Assembly (NCBI GenBank): GCA_030604065.1 | Contig: JAUVWO010000003.1 | Span: forward strand, 1 to 37,794 | DNA from: Methanomassiliicoccales archaeon | Lineage (GTDB): Archaea; Thermoplasmatota; Thermoplasmata; Methanomassiliicoccales; JAUVWO01 | Reading direction: 5' to 3' | Length of the DNA: 37,794 bases | In this document: one piece after another, positions 9,078 to 16,741 of the stretch | How the letters are laid out: every line of letters starts with the position of its first letter | Position numbering within the stretch: the first letter of the stretch is position 1 | Notes under the pieces: model-generated | The model's database searches: none | The model's input: only the letters and a program-made list of their open reading frames with translations | What the model was told of the DNA's origin: nothing | Position numbers and translations under genes: made by a program

Positions 9078-9091
9078 GTGATCACCTCGGA

Positions 9092-9673
9092 CTACTCCCG
9101 ACCTCTTGCGTTCAGGAACAGGCCCTTCTCGCCGATCTCGGCGGATATCTTCTGCTGCAGCAGCATGAAGCCGTCGATCAAGGCGTCCGGACGCGCCGGG
9201 CAGCCTGGTACATACACATCGACCGGGATGAACGAGTCCACGCCCTGAATGATATTGAACGAATCATACCAAGGACCTCCGGATATGGCGCACTCCCCCA
9301 TCGCCACCACCCACTTAGGGTCCGGCATCTGTTCGTATAGACGCCTCAGGGCTGGCCTGACCTTCTTGGTGACCCAGCCATTGACAAGCAATACATCGGT
9401 CTGTCTCGGGGACGAACGATATATGGTTCCCAATCGCTCCAGATCGAACTTGGAGTCCGATGCCGCCGCCATCTCCAGGGCGCAACATGCGAGCCCGAAA
9501 TGCAGCGGATGTATGGAATTCTTGAAGGCCCATGCCTCCACAGGCCCCAATATCTTGTTCAACCCTTTCTGGACGCCAGTGGCCTTCATGAGCTCCTCGA
9601 TCTTCTCCGTAGACCAGTTCATGAACTCCCCTGCTGACATCCCTACCGCATACGGATAGATGCTCATATCCAT
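9092..9673 (-). CDS. fpoB: F420H2 dehydrogenase-like complex I subunit B
   Basis: Iron-sulfur subunit of 193 residues expected to hold the terminal cluster N2. The four ligand cysteines are visible: the CC pair in GLACCALEM (residues 63-64), GEC (128) and PGCPARP (158). The start is the ATG at 9673, with GGAGG seven bases upstream; a longer frame exists to 9742 but would overlap fpoA by almost 80 bases and lacks such a site. The chosen start overlaps the end of fpoA by ten bases. Confidence 0.95.
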   Translation of the reverse strand: MDMSIYPYAVGMSAGEFMNWSTEKIEELMKATGVQKGLNKILGPVEAWAFKNSIHPLHFGLACCALEMAAASDSKFDLERLGTIYRSSPRQTDVLLVNGWVTKKVRPALRRLYEQMPDPKWVVAMGECAISGGPWYDSFNIIQGVDSFIPVDVYVPGCPARPDALIDGFMLLQQKISAEIGEKGLFLNARGRE

Positions 9674-10095
9674 AGCTTCTCCTCCTTCCTTAGCGCGTAA
9701 CCCACGCCTATGAGCACTATTGTCAAGAAGATCAACATCCACATGATAGCTGTATCAGAAAGTTCAGAGAAATAATAGGCCCATACCAGAAGGAACACAC
9801 TTATCAAGTCAAAAACAACGAAGACTATTGCGTATATGTAATATTGATACCTGAATTCAATGTGTGCCTCGCCCATGGCGGGAGTTCCACACTCATAGGT
9901 GGACCTCTGCAGGGTGGAGCTGGTGTGGGGTCGGATGAATCTCGACAGCCACCATGCCAGTGGTGCAAATCCTAATGCCAATAACGCAAAGAATGCGACC
10001 GGCAGATAATCCTCCACAAGCATTGCCATCAGGAAACTCATGTAATTATTTAAAGGTTGCATCTGGCTATGAAATACCATAAGTCGACCCAGCAT
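9664..10095 (-). CDS. fpoA: F420H2 dehydrogenase-like complex I subunit A
   Basis: Small membrane subunit, three predicted helices, about 143 residues if read from the ATG at 10095. The family signature is RSTYECGTPAMGEAHIEFRYQYYIYAI followed (in shortened form) by VVFDLISVFLLVWAY. The start is uncertain: a TTG at 10107 and ATGs at 10080, 10062 and 10041 are also in frame. A TATA-like box near 10130 predicts transcription from about 10105, so a leaderless or very short leader mRNA is likely. First gene of the operon; no fpoF-like or other input subunit precedes it. Confidence 0.9.
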   Translation of the reverse strand: MLGRLMVFHSQMQPLNNYMSFLMAMLVEDYLPVAFFALLALGFAPLAWWLSRFIRPHTSSTLQRSTYECGTPAMGEAHIEFRYQYYIYAIVFVVFDLISVFLLVWAYYFSELSDTAIMWMLIFLTIVLIGVGYALRKEEKLWI

Positions 10096-10126
10096 GCTGG
10101 CGGTCAATATTAATTAACGATAGATG

Positions 10127-10135
10127 ATATATTTT
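10127..10135 (-). promoter_or_regulatory. Probable TATA box of the fpo operon
   Basis: The minus strand reads AAAATATAT here, in an AT-rich stretch, 25-30 bases before the likely start of fpoA. Spacing fits archaeal TATA-to-start distance. No other promoter is obvious within the operon, whose genes abut or overlap, so this probably drives all twelve reading frames. Confidence 0.55.
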
Positions 10136-10241
10136 GAGAGCGATCCTGTCGCCCATTCAGCTATGATCGTCCGAACGACCCCGAACGCCACGTTAAATTA
10201 GTTGTACTCGGATGCGGATGCATCGGAAAGTGGTGTTCGAA

Positions 10242-11051
10242 ATGGTCGCAGACATAGGATTCATCGGGGCCGGCAACATGGCCGAGGCCCTCATGCGTGG
10301 TATCATTGGGGCGGGCATATCTTCCAAGGAGGGAGTGATCGCCAGCGAGATCTTCGATCCCCGTCGCGAGTATATGGGCAAGGAGCTGGGGGTCAGGGTG
10401 ACCAGTGATAATGCTAAGGTCGCACGCGAGGCTCGCACCCTGGTCCTCGCAGTGAAGCCGCAACACATGGGTTCCGTTCTAAAAGGCATGAAAGATAGTC
10501 TCACACCTGATCATCTAGTGATCTCCATCGCCGCTGGCGTCACCATTGACGCGCTGGAATCGTCCATGCCCAAGGGAGTGAGGGTCGTGCGGGTCATGCC
10601 CAACCAGCCCTGCATGGTTGGAGCTGCGGCATCTGGGTTCGCCCTTGGTAGCCGGGCCACCGCTGACGATTCGGCCACGGTACAACGCATCCTGGACTCG
10701 GTAGGTGTGGCGTTCCCCGTACCCGAGATGCTGCTAGACGCGGTCACTGGACTAAGTGGCAGCGGCCCCGCATTCATGTACATCATAATAGAGGCAATGG
10801 CCGATGGTGGCGTGGCCGAGGGATTGTCCCGGGACGTGGCCATTCGGCTTGCAGCGCAGACCATGCTGGGGGCGGCCAAGACCATACTCGACACTGGCAC
10901 CCATCCAGCGCAGATGAAGGACATGGTATCCTCGCCCGCTGGCACCACTATGGCCGGCATCGAGGCCATGGAGGGCTACGCGGTCAGAGCGGGCATGATC
11001 GCCGCGGTCAGAAGCACCGCAAAGAGATCGCGGGAGCTTGGTCAGGACTAG
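10242..11051 (+). CDS. proC: Pyrroline-5-carboxylate reductase
   Basis: Final step of proline synthesis, reducing pyrroline-5-carboxylate with NAD(P)H in the cytoplasm. It has 269 residues from the ATG at 10242, typical for the family. The N-terminal Rossmann motif is GFIGAGNMAEALMRG, followed by VRVMPNQPCMVG and the dimerisation/active-site region LSGSGPAFMYIIIEAMADGG and MVSSPAGTTMAGIEAMEG. An in-frame ATG at 10212 would add ten residues before the nucleotide fold; TTAAAT near 10195 predicts transcription from about 10222, so the later start is preferred. It is divergent from fpoA, and its TAG stop shares the palindrome CTAG with the stop of the convergent radical SAM gene. Confidence 0.95.
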   Translation: MVADIGFIGAGNMAEALMRGIIGAGISSKEGVIASEIFDPRREYMGKELGVRVTSDNAKVAREARTLVLAVKPQHMGSVLKGMKDSLTPDHLVISIAAGVTIDALESSMPKGVRVVRVMPNQPCMVGAAASGFALGSRATADDSATVQRILDSVGVAFPVPEMLLDAVTGLSGSGPAFMYIIIEAMADGGVAEGLSRDVAIRLAAQTMLGAAKTILDTGTHPAQMKDMVSSPAGTTMAGIEAMEGYAVRAGMIAAVRSTAKRSRELGQD

Positions 11052-12787
11052 CGGTCCAGCCGGCGTCTGACCCTCTTGGAAGTAAGGATCCCCCTCATCA
11101 CCCTGGGCCCGTTGGCCCATATACCTGAGGTCATCCAATCCAGATCCCTCTTCTCGCAGATGGTAGAGGTCATGATGGCCTGGGCCTCATCCTTGAGGGC
11201 GAACAACGCCCTTTCCCTTTCCTCGCCTTCGAACCGGGCAAGTATGTCGTCGATGTCATGAACCATCTTCTTGGCCACCTCGGTCCGGCGGCTACGGCCC
11301 TCGAACTCGTCCCTGGTCACCTGACCACGGTCCAGCAGCACCTGGTTCAAGATGAGCGCCGCATCGTAGGATGTGTCAGCGATCTCCTCCCTAGACATCC
11401 AGCGGGTCTCGTAAGATAGCACATTCTTCCATGACGGTGAGTCCAACAGCCGACGGTGCTCCTCCAAGGTCCGGGCGAAGAAGCGGTAACCCCATCGATC
11501 TGGATCCTCGAAGGCCCGACTTCCAGGGTCCACGAACGGGGCGAACGGTGCTATGAATGGAAACATCCTCAGGTCGTCGTCACAGGCATCGTACAACTGA
11601 TCAACGAACCGGGCGGTGTCCAGGGCCGAGTCCCTGGTCTGACCAGGCAGACCGGTCATGAAGAACATGTCCAACCTCTGGCACTGGTGGGCCATGGCCC
11701 TCTCCACCGTGGACACGATGGAACGATTGTCGAACCTTTTCCCGGTCATCCGCCGCACCTCTGGGTCATGAGACTCGGGGGAGAACTCCAGCGACCACTC
11801 GCCCAGGCAGTGATCCATGAGTTCGAAGAGCTCATCACCAGCGGGCTTGAATATCTCGAATGCCAGGTGATTGTCGCAGCCCAGTTCACGGTAGTGACGC
11901 AGGAACCGCTCGGCATACTGGTCGCCGGCCTGGCGGATGTCGCCGATGACGAACACCGGCGATTTGAGATACTGCGAGAAGACGTAGACGTCCTCAGCCA
12001 GCATCTCTGGGGTGCGGAACGCCGCCCTCTGACGCCCCAGGAAGTTCCTTCCCGCAGAACAGGAGCCCCCGCACTCTGTGCAATTGAGCGTACAGCCCTT
12101 GACGCTGAACACCGAACCTAGAGGCAAGCGGTCCCATCCCTTCCACGGTAAGGCTGACCTGATGTCCAGGTGCCTGATCGTGGAGCGGATCATCTGCCCA
12201 TAGTCGATGTCCATGTAGTCCATGGAGTCGGGCACAAAGGTGATGGGGTTGTGATGGTGCCTACCATCACTGTCCTTCCAGGACAGGTTCTGCACGTCGA
12301 CCACATCGCCGCCACTCGACAACCGGTCCATCAGGTCGACCATGAGGGGCTCGGTGGAATCACCTTTCATGACCATGTCGACGCAGTCATAGCCCAGCAG
12401 CTCCCGGTGGAAATAGGTGCTGGAGAATCCTCCGAACACCACCTTGCTCTCGGGGTGCAGCCGCTTGACCATCCTGGCCACCTCGATCGCCCCATGGGCA
12501 TGGGGTAGCCAGTGCAGATCGATGCCGAACACTTCTGCGTCCAATCGGGCAATGGTCCGCTCGACATCGAATCTATTGGAATATAGCATTCGCACTGCCA
12601 GGTTCATTATCCGGGTGCGGTACCCTGCCCGCTCTAGGTGAGCGGACATGGTCATGAACCCCAGCGGGTACATCTCGAATATCGGTGAAGAGGGAACGAC
12701 ATCACTCACCGGCCCATACAGAATGGGCTTCTTACGGAAGTCGTAAACGCTGGGCGCATGGAGGAATATTATATCTTCATGGGCCAT
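11048..12787 (-). CDS. B12-binding-domain radical SAM protein, Ta0216-like
   Basis: A 579-residue enzyme with an N-terminal cobalamin-binding-like fold (about 1-180, with FGIDLHWLPHAHGAIEVAR and KVVFGGFSSTYFHRE) and a central radical SAM barrel. The cluster motif is CTLNCTEC at about residue 232, the canonical Cx3Cx2C. The C-terminal 200 residues include FFMTGLPGQT and a long helical tail. Overall layout resembles the uncharacterised Ta0216 family of B12/radical SAM proteins known from Thermoplasma; the substrate is unknown. AATTAAATAG upstream (about 12820) is a plausible promoter. It overlaps proC by four bases, tail to tail. Confidence 0.85.
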   Translation of the reverse strand: MAHEDIIFLHAPSVYDFRKKPILYGPVSDVVPSSPIFEMYPLGFMTMSAHLERAGYRTRIMNLAVRMLYSNRFDVERTIARLDAEVFGIDLHWLPHAHGAIEVARMVKRLHPESKVVFGGFSSTYFHRELLGYDCVDMVMKGDSTEPLMVDLMDRLSSGGDVVDVQNLSWKDSDGRHHHNPITFVPDSMDYMDIDYGQMIRSTIRHLDIRSALPWKGWDRLPLGSVFSVKGCTLNCTECGGSCSAGRNFLGRQRAAFRTPEMLAEDVYVFSQYLKSPVFVIGDIRQAGDQYAERFLRHYRELGCDNHLAFEIFKPAGDELFELMDHCLGEWSLEFSPESHDPEVRRMTGKRFDNRSIVSTVERAMAHQCQRLDMFFMTGLPGQTRDSALDTARFVDQLYDACDDDLRMFPFIAPFAPFVDPGSRAFEDPDRWGYRFFARTLEEHRRLLDSPSWKNVLSYETRWMSREEIADTSYDAALILNQVLLDRGQVTRDEFEGRSRRTEVAKKMVHDIDDILARFEGEERERALFALKDEAQAIMTSTICEKRDLDWMTSGIWANGPRVMRGILTSKRVRRRLDR

Positions 12788-12835
12788 GAGCTGACCTTAG
12801 CTGGCCTAGGTGGATGCTCTATTTAATTGTGCGCA

Positions 12836-13621
12836 TCACATTCCATATCGTCGCCGACGCTGCTGACAGGAACGAATGGCTCTGAGAAAGTCGATACGGC
12901 GGAATCCGGGCCAGAACACGTCGGCAAAGTACAGCTCCGAATATGCCATCTGCCATAACAGGAAGTTCGAGACGCGTACCTCGCCCGAAGTGCGCAGCAC
13001 CAGGTCGGGGTCGGGCATGTTGGCGGTGTACATGTGGGCGGATATCAACTGCTCATCGATGTCATCGATCTTGATGCCCCCCTCCTCCACCTTCTTCGCT
13101 ATCTGCCGAACCGCATTGACGATCTCCTCCCTACCGCCATAGGCCACGGCGATATTGTAGCAATATTCATCATAGTCCTTGGTGCGCTCCTCGGCGTACT
13201 CGATGGCCTCCACCACTTCAGGCGACATCAGATCCCTACGGCCCATGACCTTCACCTTGATCCTATTGCGGTGCACACGCTCGTCATCACCCAGGGCTCG
13301 AAAGTTCTCGTCGAAGAGATGCATGAGATGCTCCACCTCATCCTCATCGCGGTTGAAGTTCTCGGTGGAGAACGCGAACACGGTCAGGATGCGGATCCCT
13401 AGATCCATACACCACTGCATCACCTCCTCTAGCTTTTCCTTGCCCCGCGTATGGCCCTCGCCTACACTCCAGCCAAAGCTGCGGGCGTAGCGACGGTTGC
13501 CATCCATGATGATGGCGACATGGTGTGGTACCTCCTCGGACATCACCGATCTCTCCAGCTTGCGCTCATAGGCCTGGTATGCAGTGTTGGATATGACCCT
13601 GGAGATCTCGTCCCTGACCAT
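12836..13621 (-). CDS. uppS: Cis-prenyl transferase (polyprenyl diphosphate synthase)
   Basis: Condenses isopentenyl diphosphate onto allylic diphosphates to make long cis-polyprenyl lipids for glycan carriers. It has 261 residues. The signature HVAIIMDGNRRYARSFGW holds the catalytic aspartate, followed by GHTRGKEKLEEVMQWC, VFAFSTENFNRDEDEV, and the C-terminal PDLVLRTSGEVRVSNFLLWQ and ELYFADVFWPGF. All are standard for the family. The ATG at 13621 is used; a TTG at 13627 is possible. The start lies two bases beyond the stop of the marker 11-like gene, so the two are probably translated from one transcript. Confidence 0.95.
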   Translation of the reverse strand: MVRDEISRVISNTAYQAYERKLERSVMSEEVPHHVAIIMDGNRRYARSFGWSVGEGHTRGKEKLEEVMQWCMDLGIRILTVFAFSTENFNRDEDEVEHLMHLFDENFRALGDDERVHRNRIKVKVMGRRDLMSPEVVEAIEYAEERTKDYDEYCYNIAVAYGGREEIVNAVRQIAKKVEEGGIKIDDIDEQLISAHMYTANMPDPDLVLRTSGEVRVSNFLLWQMAYSELYFADVFWPGFRRIDFLRAIRSCQQRRRRYGM

Positions 13622-13623
13622 GC

Positions 13624-14577
13624 TCAACCCTCAAAGTCCTCTCTCAGGCCTGCGGCCCTGAGGCCCAGGTCGAAACAGCCTACCGCAGCCACGGCGCCGA
13701 TGGCGCCCTCGATCCCGGTGATCTTGATCAGCTCCAGCCCATGATCGGACGCCATCTGCTTGGCCTCATCGATGCAGTAGAGCACGGACTTGGCATCCCA
13801 ACTCCAGTCGACCAGAGCTTGGGGCATGCGCAGCCCGGTATACACGACCATGGTGGTCTCATCCGATAGCGTCTCGCGACTTAGGCCCTCCACCATCCAC
13901 TCCTTGAGCGCTTCCGCCTCCGATGGCAGCACCGCAAAAGACACTCCTGTTGAGCAGCAGTTGGTGGTCTTGTTAGGCGCCTTAGGGTTCAGCTGGATGA
14001 TCTTATGGTCCAAGAAGTGACCTATGGGGCACTCTCGGGCCAGCTTGAGGACCATGGCCCATGAGGCCCCCGACTCCTTGGTGTCAGTGTCGTCCACTCC
14101 TATCACCATACGTACAAGCTTGGGGGTGGTGATCTTGACCTCGAGCCTATGGGCCCCACCGATCTTGAACCCATCAGGATACTCGGCCTTCAGCACTCCA
14201 CATCCCTGAGGGATACAGGCGCCAATGCCCACAGTGGCACCGGCTAGGCCGACCCAGGTGGTCTTCACGGTCTCACCGTGGACCTGGAGGGCCTTGAGAC
14301 CTTGTCCCCCGACGTCCTTGGAGACTGGGCCGAAGCTGACCTCGCGCTCCCCGATTATGGTATCCATGATCAGCGAGTGCCCCTCGATGCGGATGTCCTC
14401 TATTATGCCCCCGGCTCGCCGCCGATTGACGGCATCCCATTCCATCGGCCCCTTGGCAATGCAGTGCTCGATGACCTGGGCCACCCCTCGGACCTCGTCT
14501 ACGATGGTGAATATGCCCTGGCAGAACAATGTGCCGAACCGCTTTCTGACCTCGTCAGGCGTTAATATCTCAGTCAT
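13624..14577 (-). CDS. Methanogenesis marker protein 11-like (DDTD motif protein)
   Basis: A 317-residue protein of unknown biochemical function. I read it as methanogenesis marker protein 11 from the combination of an N-terminal domain with QVIEHCIAKGPMEWDAVNRR, a central glycine-rich stretch (GLAGATVGIGACIPQGCG), and VIGVDDTDTKESGASWAMVL at about residues 158-177. The DDTD motif is shared with TiaS, the tRNA-Ile2 agmatinylcytidine synthetase, but TiaS has it at its N-terminus and a different C-terminal part. A TNCCSTGVSF motif follows near residue 205. The ATG at 14577 is preferred over a GTG at 14613. Marker 11 presence would support a methanogen host; only a profile search can confirm it. 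Confidence 0.65.
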   Translation of the reverse strand: MTEILTPDEVRKRFGTLFCQGIFTIVDEVRGVAQVIEHCIAKGPMEWDAVNRRRAGGIIEDIRIEGHSLIMDTIIGEREVSFGPVSKDVGGQGLKALQVHGETVKTTWVGLAGATVGIGACIPQGCGVLKAEYPDGFKIGGAHRLEVKITTPKLVRMVIGVDDTDTKESGASWAMVLKLARECPIGHFLDHKIIQLNPKAPNKTTNCCSTGVSFAVLPSEAEALKEWMVEGLSRETLSDETTMVVYTGLRMPQALVDWSWDAKSVLYCIDEAKQMASDHGLELIKITGIEGAIGAVAAVGCFDLGLRAAGLREDFEG

Positions 14578-14994
14578 TTGCGCCACCGTATCAAAGTGTT
14601 CAGCTGCAACCACAGGACTACCACCATATTATCTCTTTGGGGTATCCTGTTCAGTTATAGAGAATACTTCGGGGAAGGTCGGTCAGGACGGATCGTCAAT
14701 GCTTCTCGTTCAGACTCGGCCACCATCGCCCCGCAGGCCGACGACCCGATGTGCTGCGATAAGCCGTGTTCACACGACAGGCGCACTTCCCACCTTGAGT
14801 GCTGGAGACGTTTGCGTATCGCCTCCGGACACATGCGGTTCTTGGAAACGAACAGTACGGTCGATCCAAGGATGGATCGAATGTTTCCATACACCTGAGA
14901 TCATGGACTATGAGCTGCGACATGGACCCGCCCCATCGGAGGAGAGCGCATTACAGGTTGGCCTTGGCCCCGGACGCGCTATGGATGGGGCATA
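14578..14994. other. Non-coding gap between kptA and the marker 11-like gene
   Basis: About 415 bases with no convincing gene. Short frames exist on both strands (for example minus 14655-14894), but their translations show no recognisable domain, and there is no ribosome binding site I would trust. A TATA-like CTATAAC on the minus strand near 14655 could start transcription of the marker 11-like gene. A perfect inverted repeat lies at 14861-14880. Confidence 0.5.
14861..14880. repeat. Perfect 8-bp inverted repeat with 4-base loop
   Basis: TCGATCCA, the loop AGGA, then TGGATCGA: every base of the arms pairs. No T-tract follows on either strand, so it does not look like an intrinsic terminator. 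It lies 114 bases downstream of kptA and about 200 bases before the putative promoter of the marker 11-like gene. It could be an operator or RNA hairpin. Confidence 0.6.
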
Positions 14995-15648
14995 TCATTG
15001 AAGCTCTTCTTCCTCGAGCTCCGCCAGCGAGATGTACTGTGACGGCACCTCATCGGTCAGATAGACGGTGTGGCCAGCCTTGCCGATCACTATGCCATCC
15101 TCGATCGCCCTGGCTGCATCTATCACCAGGATTATTGGGTCATCGGTCCGCACCGAGCCTGCGGAATGGGCGTTACCATAAGTGCGAGACAGATGCACCA
15201 TGCGCCGGTCGGACGGCCTGAGGCCCGTTTCCAGAAGTATGTCCGTCTCCTCTTCAGTGGACGGATAGAACAGCTCATCAGGAATGTCATCGGTGGGCAG
15301 CCTTAGGTCCAGATCGATCGTGTGCCCGTAGGTGGCCCTCACCTGATCGCCGCTGACCTGGTACCGACCCTTGGCATCGGTCTCGGCGATGGCGATGATG
15401 TGATGCGGCCTGATCCAATGGAACCGACTGTTCCGCTCCTTGAGGGCGGCGATCAGCAAACGAATGGACACGAAGCCTTGTTCGTCCATATCCAGATCCA
15501 TTCGCTCAGGGAAATGGCGCAATCCCCCGGCCATGGTACGACCTATCCTCTCCAATTCCTGGTCGTTCATCAGGAACTTATCCTCCTCACCGCATATGGG
15601 ACACGTATCCCCGCGGAAGTATCCGTGGACCTGACATTCCCTCAACAT
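14995..15648 (-). CDS. kptA: RNA 2'-phosphotransferase Tpt1/KptA
   Basis: Removes a 2'-phosphate from RNA using NAD+, as in the last step of tRNA splicing in eukaryotes; the archaeal role is less clear. It has 217 residues from the ATG at 15648. A short N-terminal zinc-like site (C-x5-H-x6-CPIC) precedes the catalytic domain. Family hallmarks are GGLRHFPE, RYQVSGDQVRATYGHT, the GLRPSDRRMVHLS stretch and AGHTVYLTDEVPSQYI. A TTG at 15672 would add eight residues, but a TAAATAAAT box at 15675-15683 predicts transcription starting near 15654, which favours the ATG. Confidence 0.9.
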   Translation of the reverse strand: MLRECQVHGYFRGDTCPICGEEDKFLMNDQELERIGRTMAGGLRHFPERMDLDMDEQGFVSIRLLIAALKERNSRFHWIRPHHIIAIAETDAKGRYQVSGDQVRATYGHTIDLDLRLPTDDIPDELFYPSTEEETDILLETGLRPSDRRMVHLSRTYGNAHSAGSVRTDDPIILVIDAARAIEDGIVIGKAGHTVYLTDEVPSQYISLAELEEEELQ

Positions 15649-15674
15649 GTGCTCATGTGCAATCGCATCCAACG

Positions 15675-15683
15675 TAAATAAAT
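15675..15683 (-). promoter_or_regulatory. Probable TATA box of kptA
   Basis: The minus strand reads ATTTATTTA in the 48-base gap between folD and kptA. Distance to the ATG at 15648 is about 30 bases, so the transcript would be leaderless or nearly so. Confidence 0.5.
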
Positions 15684-15696
15684 GATGGTTTCCCGG

Positions 15697-16578
15697 TCAC
15701 TTCGAACGGGCACGCTCCGCGGCCAGCACAGTATTGCTCATCAGCATGATGATGGTCATCGGCCCCACACCCCCTGGCGAGGGGGTGATCGCCTTGCATC
15801 GGCCCTTGACCGCATCGAAGTCCACGTCCCCTGTAAGACGGTAGCCGCGCTTGGCGGTGGGATCGTCGACCCGGTTGGTGCCTACGTCGATGACCACGGC
15901 ACCCTCCTTGACCATATCAGCAGTGATGAAGTGGGGGCGGCCGATCGCGGCGATGAGAATGTCCGCCTGCCGGGTGAAGGACGGCAGATCGCGGGTGCGA
16001 GAGTGGCATATGGTGACGGTGGCATTGGCCCCGGATGCCTTCTGGACCAGCATGGCCGCTATAGGTTTGCCCACGATATTGCTACGTCCCACCACAACCA
16101 CATGTTTTCCACTGGTCTCGATCCCGCTTCGCACCAGTAGCTCCTGGATCCCAGCCGGGGTGGCCGGTCGGAAGCCCGGATCGCCGATGAGGATGCGCCC
16201 CATGCTCACCGGATGGAAACCGTCCACATCCTTCTCGGGATCGATGGCTGATATGACCTTGTTCTCATCGATGTGATCTGGAACCGGCAACTGGCACAGG
16301 ATACCATGTACCGCCGGGTCGCGGTTGAGGCGATCGATCATGTCCAGCAGATCCTCCTCCGATATAGAGGCGGGAAGCTCATGTGTCCATGAGTTCAGAC
16401 CCAGATCGGCGCACATCCTTCCTTTCATGCGTACGTAGGACCGCGATGCCGGGTTCTCGCCTACGATGATGACCGCGAGACCAGGAACGACGCCACCCTG
16501 CTTGAGGGCTGCGATCCTGTCCACCAACTCATCCTTGACCTCCGCCGCGATCCTCTTGCCGTCGATGATGAGGGTCAT
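15697..16578 (-). CDS. folD: Methylene-THF dehydrogenase / methenyl-THF cyclohydrolase
   Basis: Interconverts 5,10-methylene-THF and 10-formyl-THF with NAD(P). It has 293 residues from the ATG at 16578 (MTLIIDGKRIAAEVKDEL), the family's normal N-terminus; the frame stays open about 80 codons further upstream, but that part is not FolD-like. Key motifs: SYVRMKGRMCADLGLN with the catalytic lysine, CQLPVPDHID, KDVDGFHPVSMGRI, VVVGRSNIVGKPIAAML for nucleotide binding, and the C-terminal TPSPGGVGPMTI. It is divergent from fhs across a 163-base intergenic region, which pairs it with the enzyme that makes its product. Confidence 0.96.
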   Translation of the reverse strand: MTLIIDGKRIAAEVKDELVDRIAALKQGGVVPGLAVIIVGENPASRSYVRMKGRMCADLGLNSWTHELPASISEEDLLDMIDRLNRDPAVHGILCQLPVPDHIDENKVISAIDPEKDVDGFHPVSMGRILIGDPGFRPATPAGIQELLVRSGIETSGKHVVVVGRSNIVGKPIAAMLVQKASGANATVTICHSRTRDLPSFTRQADILIAAIGRPHFITADMVKEGAVVIDVGTNRVDDPTAKRGYRLTGDVDFDAVKGRCKAITPSPGGVGPMTIIMLMSNTVLAAERARSK

Positions 16579-16692
16579 GCCATCACTGGTTAAGCGGGGC
16601 GGTCTATTCAAGCTTTGCCCGGGATGGACTATGCGCACCCACCGTTCCCTAGGTCGACCATGGTCAGGCCCACGATCGCATGGGGCGGCACC

Positions 16693-16700
16693 TTTTATAA
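16693..16700 (+). promoter_or_regulatory. Probable TATA box of fhs
   Basis: TTTTATAA lies 42-49 bases before the fhs start in the folD-fhs intergenic region. Predicted transcription start is about 16720, giving a leader of about 20 bases that contains the GGAGG ribosome binding site at 16730-16734. Confidence 0.6.
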
Positions 16701-16741
16701 TCGATGACCCAGTTCCCCGACATGGCAGCGGAGGAACTTGT

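Noticed and set aside
13624-14577. Calling the DDTD protein TiaS
   Set aside because: TiaS carries the motif at its N-terminus and has a different C-terminal architecture; here about 160 residues precede it. The alternative is kept in the evidence text.
14655-14923. Short minus-strand frames (79 and 75 codons) in the gap before the marker 11-like gene
   Set aside because: The two overlap in different frames, have no convincing ribosome binding site or domain, and their codon use looks random.
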